A DNA stretch of 64,000 nt from Linanthus parryae (taxonomy: Eukaryota; Streptophyta; Magnoliopsida; Ericales; Polemoniaceae). Positions 1 through 11,071 of this stretch are shown piece by piece. The DNA lies in contig JALGPY010000009.1 in assembly GCA_023055425.1 (NCBI GenBank), positions 55,614,616 to 55,678,615 on the forward strand, read 5' to 3'. The position numbers and the translations under genes were made by a program. The notes below the pieces were generated by a model, which searched no databases, had not been told where the DNA came from, and was given only the letters and a program-made list of their open reading frames with translations. The number at the start of each line of letters is the position of its first letter. The stretch's first letter is position 1.

Positions 1-1432
1 GAGTATCAAAAAACGGCTTCCTAGGTCAACCGGTTACCAAGAAACGGATTAATGGATCGATGGGGCTCACTAGTGGACCTAAGGCGCGAGACAGGACGTG
101 AGGTCCCCTATGGCCTATCACTCCACCAAATGATGTGGTGACCGTGATGGCGGGTTGACGACTACCTGGTGACGGTGGTCTGGCAGCTAGTCGGATACAT
201 GCTCGGGAGACAGCTACTTGCGTTTTCTGACGTGCATTGGCTCTATTAACTCCCCTAGACAGATTCTCGCAGCTCTTCCTCACCTAATTTCGTCCACTTC
301 AGGAAATTTTCTATCATTCAGCTCTCTCCAGTTTTAAGCTAAATCCTTCACCCAGTCTCAAAATTTTCAATTTTTCCCAATTTTTGATTTTTTTTTTTTT
401 TTAACGTAATGCAGTTACAACGCCACCACCCCCACACTGGATGGTGCCATGCCCTCATGGTACTAATCATCAGGCATATAATCAGGATTGGATGAGCTAG
501 CTTGCCTCATCGAATGGGAACAGCAAGTAGCATATGCAGGAAAATAAAGCGAGAGACAGAAGTTGAACCTGTGCACCCGGAGTCAGTTCTTACAGGTGCT
601 GACTTTTCCGCAGAGATCGGTGGAGAAGGACCGTTGACCGGTCGCCGGAAAATTTCTCGACGGAAGTTGTCAACCTTCCGGGCTCTATGTGTGCTCTTCA
701 AATGTGCATTCCCCGAGCACCATTGTGTTTGACAATGTGCTCCCATATGGTCGAGTATACTTTCGTACACCGGGGTCGATTTCTCTATTCTGCAGAAAAA
801 CCGTTCCTGAAAAATCCCCAACTCGTATGAGTCCCTGTGATGGTCGAGTGTGCCAGAACACACCGGGGTCGATTCATCAAGATTTTGAAAATATGCCGTT
901 CCCTCTACGAAATTTTCTGAATTCGCTTCAAACTCCACGTATCTTTGTATGGAGGTATAGAGAGAAAAATGAGGCAAAAACGTGCTGCTGTCCGAAAAAA
1001 AAAAAAAAAAAAAAATCTTCTTCTGCCTACGTATATACGCAACACCTGCGTATATACGCAAACAGGGAACATTTTCGAAAAAGTTTTTTTTTTTTTTTTT
1101 TCAAAATTCCAGATTTTTGCTGCTGTCTGCGTATATACGCAAACAGCAGGTAAACTTTTTTTTTTTTTTTTTGAAAAAAAAAATCTTACGCAACCAGCAG
1201 AGTATTTTTTTTTTATTTTTCTCTTTCTTCCTCTTTCCCTTTCTCTGCCTGTTCTCTGTTTTGCTGTATCTGCACACGCTCAATTCAAAGTCAATACCCA
1301 CTCATCTTACCTTTCTCAAAATTCAAAACTGAAAATAAACCTGAAATAATTTAAACTTACTACGTTGGGTTGCCTCCCAACCAGCGCTTGTAATTTACGG
1401 TCGACGGCCCGACCCAGTTACCTCATGTTTGC
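1..1432 (-). other. 3' non-coding internal region of element 1
   Basis: Downstream of the integrase tail stop, the minus strand has the phrase GGGAGGCAACCCAA (about 1369-1382), which I recognise as recurring after pol in plant gypsy elements. Homopolymer A/T tracts with three TGCG-type palindromes follow (1028-1041, 1047-1060, 1128-1141), then a pair of hairpins (842-872, 749-779), and a GTGTGGGGGTGG polypurine-like tract near 425-445. The stretch 1-900 is clearly homologous to 31060-32160 on the plus strand. Short open frames here are low-complexity artefacts. No env-like gene is visible. Confidence 0.7.
749..872 (-). other. Pair of conserved 3' hairpins (element 1)
   Basis: Two units, each opening TCGACCCCG and closing CTCGACC on the minus strand. 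At 842-872 the stem is GTGTG/CACAC with a 6-nt loop. At 749-779 the stem is GTGTAC/GTATAC, one pair being G-T, with a GAAA loop. The counterparts in element 2 (31207-31236, 31298-31328) keep the pairing with changed bases. Between the units lies a near-palindrome, ACTCATACGAGT. Confidence 0.65.
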
Positions 1433-4110
1433 TCAAGGGACGTCAAAACCGCCAGGGTCTACCTTGACGTCTGCTCCCGGGCCCAGATATGGCTTGACCC
1501 GGTTTCCGCTCACCCTGCAAGTTGTACTGTCATGCAGATTTTCCAATTCAACTGCATTCCATGAAAGTACCTCTTTGATGATAAACGGTCCTGACCAGCG
1601 AGATCTCAATTTTTCCGGGAAAAACTGCTTCCGAGAATCGCAGAGACGTATTTTCTGACCTACTTGAAACTGCTTTGGCTGTGTTGAAGTTTGATGGCTC
1701 GGAAGTGGTCTAACCTCTCCGGTCGGTGGCTCCTTGAGTGACAGGACCAGGGCCAATTTCTGTCCACCTTTTTCGTCTAGCTGTAAAGTGGTCCGGTTTT
1801 CGGCTTGCATGGCCTGCTCCTCCTGGAATCTCTCCTCGTTCTCTCTGTCCACTCTATCAATCTCTGCCCATAGCTCATCCATCTCTTCGTTTTCCCAGCC
1901 TTCTTCGACTACCTCCACTGCGAAGATGTCTTCATGCTCGTAATAATTCGGTAGTTGGAGATTTTTGAAAACGTTGAACTTCACCTTGTCTTCATTGATT
2001 TGCATGGTCAGTTCTCCGCTCTTACAGTTTATCATGGCTTCTCCAGTGGCCAAAAACGGTCTGCCCAGAATGAGTGGTACGTCTCCTGCCTCCATATCCA
2101 GAATTACGAAATCTGCCGGAAAAATCAATTCTCCGACTTTCACCAGAATATCTTCAATAACTCCGTAAGTCTGCTTCACGGATCTGTCCGCCATTTGCAG
2201 CTTGATTCTGGTGGGCCTGAGTTCACCGATTTTCAAAGTTTTGAAAATCGACAAAGGCATCAGATTGATACTGGCCCCTAGGTCACACAGAGCCTTTCCT
2301 GTGTAAGCATTACCTAGGGTCACCGGGATGACAAAACTGCCAGGGTCCTTCCTCTTCCTCGGTAGCCCATTCTTCACACAATTGCTCACTTCTGCCGTCA
2401 GATTTATTGTCTCGAAATCGCTCATACGTTTTCGTCCATACAAAATATCTTTGAGGAACTTGGCATAAGTGGGCATCTTTGCCAATGCCTCCGCAAAGGG
2501 TATGTTGATCTTCAGCTGTTTGAAAATCTCGAGAAATCTGGCGTAGTCCTTGCTATCATCCCTCTTTCGTGTCTTCAAAGGATATGGCACCTCCTTAGAG
2601 ACAGGTACCGTTTCTGCTTCCTTCTCGTTCTGCACTGCATCCTGCTCAACCGAGCCCTTCGGCTGGGGGCGGTCGGCTGAGCTGCTATCCTGTCCAAATA
2701 CTTCGCGCTCGATTTCCTTCGACTTTTCTGCACGTGCATGGCTAGGATACGGCGGATCCTGTAGTGCTAATCCACTCGAGTGGTGATGGCATTGACCTGA
2801 GCACGTGGATTGTTCACTGTATTCGAGGGCAAGTTTCCTGGCTGTCTCTCCGTTAGCTGCTGTGCTAACTGTCCAACGTGTACCTCCAAAGCGCGCAGTG
2901 ACGTTTTGGTCATCTGCACGTCGGCTGTCAGGGCGTCCATGTGCTTGAACCGGGACTCCATGGTCTGGAACATGGACTTGATCTCCTTCATCTGAGCGTC
3001 GTACTGCTGTGCAGATGGGCCCGACTGAGCCTGCTGCGTTGCTGCAGCCTGCTGGGCTGGTGGCCTGTGCTGGAACCCCGGTGCATAAACTGCTGCGTTC
3101 GGGTTTCCGTACTGGAACCCGGGATGGTCTCTCGTACCCGGTCTGTACCGGCTCGGATCCCACTGCTGCTGTACGTAATTGGAATCTTCGTTTCCGAGCC
3201 CCTCGATGGCTGTGTCCAAATCTGGTTTTCCTACTGCATCAGTTGAGTAAACTTTCTTGACCAAATCTTGAACGATCTTGGCCAGATTGTCTATCCGGTC
3301 GTCTTCCACTGGCTCGGCTCGGGCCGTGATCCTGCGATCGCCAAACAGGCGAGTGTCCTATTTGGCTAATTGCTTCATCAGCTCATAGGCACCGTCCTTG
3401 TCCACATGGTACAGAAAATTTCCTTTGGCTTCTCGGTCAATCCTGTCAGCACTCTCCCTGTCTAGGGCATGGTAGAATACCTGCAGGATCTTCGGGTCTC
3501 CGAAACCGTGGTTCGGGCATCTTTTCACAAGTCTCATCAATCTGTCCCATGCGTCTACCACCGTCTCTCCCGTCTTCTGTTTGAACGACAAAATCTCGCT
3601 TTGTAATTGAATGACCCGGGAGGCGGGGTAAAACTTGGCCAGAAAATCGGTGACACACCCCTCCCATGTTGTGATGGACCTGGGTGGTCCGGATTCGAGC
3701 CAGTCGTTGGCCACTCCGTACAGGCAGTATGGAAAGAGTATTAGCATTAGGGCCTCGGCTCCAACTCCCTTATACCGGACTTTGTTGCAGTAGTCCTCGA
3801 CCTTCCCGATGAAGTCGTTTGGATCTTCGTCAGCTTTGCCATGGAACGGGCAGAGGGTCTGAACAGTCTGGATGGTGGAGGGTTTGATGTCAAAGTGTTC
3901 TGCGGTGATCTCGGGCACCACAATAGCTCGCTCATGCCCCCCCGTGGGGACTTCGAAATTCTCCACCAACGCCTTCCCAGACCGGTTGTATGTCCTCTGG
4001 TTGCTCCAGGCAGCGAATCCTGCTGCAATCAGATCCTCGATGTACCGAGCCATCTCGGCTGGAGTACGTGTCTCGGGCAGTTCTGGCGTTCTCTCGGTAT
4101 TGTCGCCCAT
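1433..4110 (-). pseudogene. Degenerate Athila gag-protease frame joined to integrase C-terminal tail
   Basis: Gag starts at 4110 (MGDNTERTPELP...) and reads a retrotransposon gag domain, with a TTWEGCVTDFLAKFYP-like core at about residues 148-165. An in-frame TAG at 3360-3358 interrupts it. The same frame resumes (EDDRIDNLAKIVQDL...) to about 2767. Near 2770 the reading must step back one base (frame -1) to go from ...NAITTR into SGLALQDPP. The second frame encodes the aspartic protease (CDLGASINLMP, then ILGRPFLATG), an acidic linker, and a tail with FQVGQKIRL, FFPEKLRSRWSGPF and GNRVKPYL. That tail is the C-terminal module of Athila integrases. Reverse transcriptase, RNase H and the integrase core (roughly 1,000 residues in full-length relatives) are absent without breaking the frame. 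Confidence 0.85.
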
Positions 4111-4229
4111 CCTGAAAAAGTAGAGATCTCAAGAGCAGTGAGATAACAGAAAAATAAAATAAAAAATAAAATAAAATAAAAATAAAAACTCTGAAAATTA
4201 ATTCGGATTACTAAATAAACCCTAAAAAG

Positions 4230-4247
4230 TCCCCGGCAACGGCGCCA
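4230..4247 (-). other. tRNA-Asp primer binding site of element 1
   Basis: The minus strand reads TGGCGCCGTTGCCGGGGA, complementary to the 3' end of plant tRNA-Asp including CCA. It lies six bases inside the LTR end, as expected for minus-strand DNA priming. The same site recurs at 29260-29277 with one mismatch, and at 35216-35233. Confidence 0.9.
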
Positions 4248-5010
4248 AAAACTTGATGCGCAATTTAGCGTGCTATTCGCAAGTATACGAATCAAGTAAT
4301 ATAGAGAGTATTTAGACTCGGATTATCGATCCCACAGGGACTTTGCAGGTTCTTCTAGTAATCAGTTTTAACAAACATAGTGTAAAAAGGAGGAGTGATT
4401 TGAGAGAGTGTTTACTAACTACGTACTGAAAATAAACAAATAAAACGTAAATCTTTTTGTGAGAATTTTCTGAATAATCTTAAGGTTGTAAATCTAGGGT
4501 TTAAGATACTAGGTCCCGGGATCCCCTAGGGTTCTTCAGATTTTCGTTCTTTGTTTGACATGAAAACACACAGCAGTCTCGTTATCTGTGCCACGTACCA
4601 GTTGTGCAGTATCTTTTCTTTTCCTGCACGTTATCACAATCCTGCAGACTGTCGGATTCCTGTTAAGCTGCCTAAATCTGCAGTCTCGTTCTAAGGCTGC
4701 TAGGGTTTCTAACCTGTCCTGATGGCCCGGGTCAGATTCTCTAACAGTTGGTCTCAACGATTTCAGGCTAGTCCTAACTCCCCTTCGCTAGTCGGCCCAT
4801 CGGGGTAAGGTGCTAAATTCTGTCTTCTCTTCCTAACCCTAACCGGACGTTTTCACCTACCGGTTCGGGTCTGTAGCAATTCTGGTTAGCTACTCCGATC
4901 ATGCATAAACAGTAAAATTCAAAGACAGAATTACTGATAAAGTTGCTGATATTAAGATAACGTAATCATGAATTCATAGTCAAAACGTAGAACTAATCTG
5001 AAAACGAAAC

Positions 5011-5033
5011 CCTAGGTTCACCGAGAACCTAGG
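5011..5033 (-). other. Conserved LTR leader hairpin (element 1)
   Basis: A perfect inverted repeat with arms CCTAGGTTC and GAACCTAGG around a 5-nt loop (TCGGT on the transcribed minus strand). It lies about 190 bp downstream of the TATA-like box, so it should be in the transcript leader. The identical hairpin is in both LTRs of element 2 (28462-28484, 34418-34440). Confidence 0.75.
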
Positions 5034-5222
5034 TAAAAATTTTAGCTACTAAAACTCATAACGTAATTAACACAGTTTTTGAATGAGAGAGAAGAAAAGC
5101 AAACGGGTCTTCGAATCTGGAATTGCGCTTTCGTGCTCTCCCGGGATGCTCAGACTCCTCCGGTTGTGCTGTCTTGTTGTGTGCTGTGTCTTGTTGATGT
5201 CTCAAAACGAGTCTGGACGAGT

Positions 5223-5232
5223 CTTTAAATAG
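5223..5232 (-). promoter_or_regulatory. TATA-like box in LTR of element 1
   Basis: Minus strand CTATTTAAAG, about 1.1 kb into the LTR and about 120 bp downstream of the two TGCG palindromes. It takes the same place in the LTR as the TATATAAAG boxes of element 2 (28272 and 34226). Confidence 0.5.
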
Positions 5233-5350
5233 TGTTGTTTTTCCCAAAAACGCTTGCGCCAGAATTTACGAAAACTGCCATCTGTCCACCGACTCGGGAA
5301 AAAAAAGTCAAACTGGGGGCCCAAAATCCACCCACCACCACCTCCCTGCC

Positions 5351-5382
5351 TGCGTATATACGCAGCCCTGCGTATATACGCA
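5351..5382. repeat. Two TGCGTATATACGCA palindromes in U3 of element 1
   Basis: Two perfect 14-bp palindromes at 5351-5364 and 5369-5382, separated by 4 bp and lying immediately upstream of the LTR TATA-like box. They have the form TGCGT-N4-ACGCA. Copies of the same sequence occur in the 3' internal region (1028-1141), and a related form with a different core forms arrays in element 2. Confidence 0.85.
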
Positions 5383-6342
5383 GACAGGACTGTGTCCTGG
5401 CCCGGCTTGGTCCTCTGGTGGGCCCGGTTGGGTCATCTGGGTCCCACACTTCTGCCTGAAATCTCCGATTTTCCTTCCTCGGTGTCTTCCTGCTCTCCCG
5501 TGTTCCCGTCTTGCGTTTTAACCCGAAACTTGTCAAAATTACCAAAATACCCCTGGGTCAAAACCGCTCCAAATTCTGCCCAATCCTGACTCAGGCCATA
5601 GGAAAACTGCTGACTGAATTTGGAAGACAAAATCTGAACTTGACTCCGGAAACCCGGGCCCGGTGCCAAAATGATCAAAATACCCCTAGGCCAAAACTGT
5701 CCCGAAAATCGTCACGAATATGAAATAGCTGCTCCCGACTCCGGACACCGGAAACCGAGACTCCTTACTCGGGCGTGGCCTGACTGGGACCCACACTTGA
5801 CGGGAGTCGGTTTTTCGGCCGGACTCCGTTTCAGCATTATAACCTGTTTTTGGAAAGCCCTTGACGTCTCCGTTCTTTAGCCCTTGATTTCAATTCAAAA
5901 TTCCAAGTCAAGCTCAAGATATTGTCAACCGAGCGCATCCCGGTGATTCTCGGTTTTGGCGTTTTCAGCTTCCTCGGTCGGTTTTCACTGCTCGTTTTTC
6001 CTCCAGTCTTTCCGTTTTCCATTCCGCTCTCCCTTGTACCATTCTCGGTCAAATCCTGCTCCGAGCATTTTCTGCACGTTTCCCGAGGCGATCCCGGTTC
6101 TGTCTCGGCACGCATCCCAATGCACTTCCGAACATGTTCCTGTAAAAATATGAAAAAAAACCCGCGATCATATCCAATAAAAGTACGAAACATGCAGAAA
6201 TTCACGAAGAGCAAATAAACGTCTCGTTCCTAAAACCGAGGCTTTCCGAGGGTGAATTCTGGCTAAAACGCTGTTTTCCGACACAAATACACATCTTTTC
6301 AGGCTATAAAATAACCCATATTTGGGCGTTATCAGCGCGCAG

Positions 6343-7149
6343 CTATGGTGGAGCACATGGAGATGAGCTCAGCACTTTAGGGCAACTGGATATTATCATT
6401 GGCTTGATAATATCATTAGTCTAGAGGCCATATCCATGCCATGTTTCTTTTATTTTTGTGGATGTTTATTATTCATGCCATGTTATTTATTTTGTGTGTA
6501 TGGCGATACTAGCGAAAACGATAACAAGATAATAATAAACAAGGTTGGTCTTTTATTGTGGATTGCCCAATCCAATTAAGTACACCATGTTGATAAGATC
6601 AACCAAACAAATTAAGAAAGAAAGTCCCTCAATTAAATATTGCGTTTTGCCTTCTCCTGCCAAAACACCCTTCATGATCAGGGTTCATTAAAATTCGGGC
6701 TTGCCAAAGCAAGGCGATTTTATTTACCATGGTGTGTTGCGGACGACACAAGCTAGTAATGTGTGTATGTTGAAGCAAGAGGTTGGACGCAACTAGGCAA
6801 GAATCGATTGGATTGATGAGCCTAGAGGCATGACAATTAGGGGTTATCCATGGGATAAATAATAAAGAGTTATTCACCTAATTGGACCAAGAGTTTCATG
6901 GGATTCAATTGGAATGGTTCCTACCTAAATAACCTATTCTTGGGTGACTTGCCAAAGCAAGCTCAAGAAGAAGTGAAAAAGGGATCTTGGACCCACTAGA
7001 AAATATTATGATATTTTTCGCATTAGTGGAGAGGGCTATTAATCCGAGAAAAATAATTGGAGCTATATTTCATCATCTAGCCATTGCTGAATATAGTTAA
7101 ATTGTTCAAAATACTAAAATTGCACATTTCTCGTTTTGTAGAATTCCAA
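6343..7149. other. Unassigned repeat-like sequence between element 1 and the copia polyprotein
   Basis: No coding signal. The phrase CTAGAGGC occurs twice (about 6421 and 6830) and also opens both copia LTRs at 11072 and 12706, and GCCAAAGCAAG recurs. It may be a diverged or chimeric copia 5' LTR, but I see no terminal TG/CA pair and no tRNA-Met primer site in front of the gag start at 7150. Confidence 0.3.
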
Positions 7150-10100
7150 ATGGCAAACAACAACGCATCGACTTCATCCCTATGATCTGTCCTTGAGAAG
7201 GATAAACTGTCTGGAACAAATTTCCTTGACTGGTACAGAAACTTAAGAATTTTCCTTAAGTAAGAAAAGAAGTTGTACGCCTTGGACACTCAAATTCCAG
7301 AACCACCACAAGACGAGTCTCTTCTAGCGGAAGTAAGTGCACGTCAGAAACATATTGACGATTCTAATGACGTGACTTGCCTCATGCTTTGTACCATGAC
7401 TCCTGAGCTTCAGAAGCAACATGAGAATATGGAAGCCTAAGATATGATCATATACTTGAAACAATTGTTTCAGGAACAGGCTAGGCACGAGCGCTATGAG
7501 GTGTCTAAAGCATTATTCAAGAGTAGTCTTGCAGAGGGGAATCCAGTAGGGCTTCATGTGCTCCGAATGATCGGGTACATTGAGAAACTTGAGAGACTGG
7601 GATTCCCATTGGGCCAAGATTTGGCTACTGATCTTGTCTTGCAATCGTTGCCTGACAGTTATAATCAGTTCATCATGAACTATAATATGAACGAGATCAG
7701 TAAGACTCTGCCTGAATTATTGAATATGCTGAAGACAGCGGAACATAGCGTCAACAAAGGCAAGGGCAAAGCCATAATGATGGTGCATAAGAAGAAGGGA
7801 AAGTCAGTTGCCTCTACTTCAAAAGGAAAGCGCAAGAAAGTTGCAAAATCCAAGGAAGCCCTAAAGCCTAGTGGAGGCGTGGCTAAGGGTGAGTGTCACT
7901 ACTGCAGCCAGCTGGGTCACTGGAGGAGGAATTGCCCTAAATATCTGGAGGATAAGAAGCTTGGAATAGTGATTCCACCACTACCAGGTATTTATGTTAT
8001 AGACGTCAATCTTTCTATTTCTTCATCTTGGGTATTGGATACCGGATGTGGTTCTCACATTTGTCGTAATGTGCAGAATTTGAAAAGAAGTAGAAGATTG
8101 AGTAAAGGGGAGATAGATCTGCGCGTCGGGAATGGAGCAAGAGTCGCTGCATTAGCTGTAGGCGTTTATGAGCTATCTTTGCCTTCTGGACTTATATTAG
8201 AATTAGACAATTTCTTTTATGTGCCTGCTATGAGCAGAAACATTATTTCCATTTCTTGTTTGGACGAGAAAGGTTGTTCTATTTCAATAAAGGACAAGTG
8301 TTGCTCCATTTATTTTGATAGTATGCACTATTGTAGTGCACATTTGTCTAATGGATTGTATATCCTTGATCTAAATAGTCCAATCAATAACATAAATACT
8401 AAAATGATTAAAACTAATGATTTAAATCCTACATATCTATGGCACTGTCGTTTAGGCCATATAAATGAGAAACGCATATCTAGACTCCATAAGGATGGAC
8501 TTCTAGACTCATTTGATTTGGAATCATATGAGACGTGTGAATCTTGTTTATTGGGAAAAATGACAAAATCCCCTTTCAATAAGAAAGGTGAAAGGACTAG
8601 TGAGTTATTGGAACTCATACATACCGATGTATGTGGACCATTCCCCACGCCTGCCAGAGGTGATTACACCTAATTCATCACATTTACTGATGATTTTAGT
8701 AGATATGGATTTGTATACCTTATGAAGGCCAAATCCGAATCCTTTGAATTGTTCAAAGAATTCAAGAGTGAAGTAGAGAAGCAACTTGGCAAAAGTATCG
8801 TGGAGGAGAATACTTAAGCCAAGAGTTTAATGAGTATCTTAGAGAGTGTGGAATAGTATCCCATCTCACTCCATCCGGAACACCACAATGGAATGGCGTG
8901 TCCGAGAGGAGGAATCGCACTCTATTAGACATGGTGCGATCTATGATGTCTCAAACAGATCTTCCGATATCCTTTTGGGGACATGCTCTAAGACGACAGC
9001 TTTTACCATTAACCGCGTTCCCTCCAAATCAGTCATGAAGACACCATGGACTGGGAAGCATCCCATAGTGTCGTTTATGAGGATTTGGGGCTGCGATGTC
9101 TATGTAAAACGTTTACAAACAGACAAGCTCGGGCCCAAAGCGGATAAGTGTAAATTTGTGGGATATCCTAAGGAAACTAAAGGATATTATTTCTACAATC
9201 TCATCGAGAACAAAGTGTTTGTTGCTCGGACCGGCCTGTTTCTAGAAAGAGAGTTTGTCTCTAAAGAAGCAAGTGGGAGGGTTGTATAACTTGAAGAGAT
9301 TCAAGAACCACAAATCACTGAACCGATGATGGAACATGAGCAGGAACCGCAAGTGGTTGTGGAAGAACCTGTTCAGGTGACACAGGAACTCCGTAGATCA
9401 GGAAGAGTGCGTCATGAGCCAGAGAGGTATTAACTTCTCGTGACTGAGCCCAATGACGTACCACTCATGGATGATGAGCCTGCAACCTACGGAGAGGCCA
9501 TGAAAGGCCCAGACTCTAAGAAGTGGCTGGAAGCCATGAGATCCGAAATGGATTCCATGTACACCAACAAAGTATGGAATTTGGTAGAACCACCAGAAGG
9601 GGCACGCCCCATAGGGTGCAAGTGGGTCTTCAAGAATAAGAACGACATGGATGTCAAGGTAGTTGCCTATAAGGGGCGATTGGTAGCCAAAGGGTATAGA
9701 CAGATTCATGGTATTGACTATGATGAGACCTTTTCACCAGTCGCCATGACTAAATCCATTCGAATCCTACTTGCTATTGCAGCATACTACGACTATGAGA
9801 TTTGGCAAATGGATGTGAAAACAGCGTTCCTTTATGGTAACCTCCTCGAGGATGTTTACATGACACAACCGGAGGGTTTTGAGAATCCACAGAATGCCAA
9901 TAAAGTCTGTAAGCTGCAAAGATACATTTATGGATTAAATCAAGCTTCTAGGAGTTGGAATCGACGTTTTGATGACGCAGTCAAAGAGGTTGGCTTCATC
10001 AAGAACGAAGATGAGCCTTGTGTTTTCAATAAGGTTAGTGGGAGTTCTGTAGTGTTTCTGGTCTTGTATGTGGATGACATACTAATCATTGCCAACGACA

Positions 10101-11057
10101 TTCCTACTTTGCAGTCTGTTAAAGATTAGCTAGGAAAGTGCTTTGCAATGAAGGAATTAGGAGATGCAGCCTATATAGTTGGTATAAAGATCTATAGGGA
10201 TAGATCTAAAAGGTTTCTCGGCCTACTTCAAAGTACATATATAGGCAAGGTGTTGAAGAGGTTCAACATGCAAGATTCCAAGAAGGGATTCTTGCCCATG
10301 TCGCATGGAGTCACTCTTTCTAAGAATGACAGTCCCTCCAATGAGATTGAGAAGGACTGCATGAGTAGGATACCATATGCTTCGGCCATAGGATCCATCA
10401 TGTACGCCATGTTATGTACTAGAACAGACGTATCATACGCGTTGAGTATGGTGAGCAGATACCAGTCCAATCCGGGTGAGAGTCACTGGATTGCTGTCAA
10501 GAACATCCTAAAGTACTTGAGAAGAACTAAGGATGTGTTCTTGATATTTGGAGGTAAGTAAGAGCTAAGTGTAAAGGGTTACACTGATGCAAGCTTCCAA
10601 ACCGACAAAGATGACTACAGATCCCAGTCTGGATACGTGTGTTTGCCTGAATGGAGGAGTTGTGAGCTGGAAGAGTTCCAAGAAAGGGACAGTTGCTGAT
10701 TCTACAGCAGAAGCTGAGTACATTGCTGCTGCGGAAGCAGCAAAAGAGGCAGTTTGGATAAAGAAGTTTATCAGTGAGCTCGGTGTGGTTCCTAGCATCG
10801 TGGATCCCATAGAGTTGTACTGTGACAACTCTCGGGCAATCGCATAGGCCAAGGAACCAAGATCACACCAGAAATCAAAGCATGTGCTTAGGAGATTCCA
10901 TATTATTCGTGATATGATCAATCGAGGAGATGTGAAGATGTGCAAGATTCCAACGGATGACAATGTTTCAGATCTGCTCACAAAACCTCTTGCGCAGCGA
11001 AAGCATGAAGGGCACGCCAGATCTATAGGCATACGAGATGCGCCAAATTGGCTCTAG
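7150..11057 (+). pseudogene. Ty1/copia gag-pol polyprotein, multiply interrupted
   Basis: Starts ATG GCA AAC AAC (7150). Three early stops lie in gag before the open stretch 7444-8673. In order I read gag, a CCHC knuckle (CHYCSQLGHWRRNCP, about 7900), protease (WVLDTGCGSHIC, about 8030), the integrase HHCC region (WHCRLGHIN...CESCLLGK) and DDE core (HTDVCGPF; TFTDDFSRYGF; PQWNGVSERRNRTL after a frame change near 8810). Reverse transcriptase follows (GCKWVFKNK, WQMDVKTAFLYG, LYVDDILI, 9440-10129), then the RNase H end (STAEAEYIAAAEA, TDDNVSDLLTKPLAQRKHE). Stops or frameshifts occur at about 8671, 8810, 9287, 9430, 10127, 10559, 10640 and 10845. The polyprotein is dead. The motifs resemble the TNT1/Tork-type group, but I do not assign the clade firmly. 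Confidence 0.9.
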
Positions 11058-11071
11058 TGCAGGTGGGAGAC

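Larger units (their letters stand above)
1..6342 (-). mobile_element. Athila-type Ty3/gypsy LTR element, non-autonomous, cut by window edge (element 1)
   Basis: Read on the minus strand the order is LTR (6342-4254), tRNA-Asp primer binding site, gag, aspartic protease, integrase C-terminal tail, and a long non-coding 3' region running off the window at position 1. The 3' LTR would lie outside. The tRNA-Asp site, the gag ending in an ITTRSG-like phrase, and the DLGASINLMP protease are typical of the Athila lineage. No reverse transcriptase, RNase H or integrase core is present between protease and integrase tail, so the copy could not move by itself. Its 3' region is homologous, in opposite orientation, to 30940-32160 of element 2. 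The lineage call is from motif recognition. Confidence 0.85.
4254..6342 (-). repeat. 5' LTR of element 1
   Basis: On the minus strand the LTR opens with TGATAACGCCC at 6342 and closes with TCA at 4254, six bases before the primer site, giving about 2.09 kb. It contains a TATA-like box (5223-5232), two TGCGTATATACGCA palindromes just upstream of it, and a leader hairpin (5011-5033). The part downstream of the TATA box is recognisably homologous to the LTRs of element 2, while the upstream (U3) part looks different. The partner LTR is outside the window, so insertion age cannot be judged here. Confidence 0.8.

Noticed and set aside
507..1349. Several overlapping open frames of 66-184 aa on both strands
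   Set aside because: They run through A/T homopolymers and the non-coding 3' region of element 1. Phe/Lys runs show low complexity rather than coding.
1..1432. Env-like third gene of Athila in element 1 (and 30855-33327 in element 2)
   Set aside because: No long frame, signal peptide or membrane segment in the expected strand. The region is non-coding and conserved as structure only.
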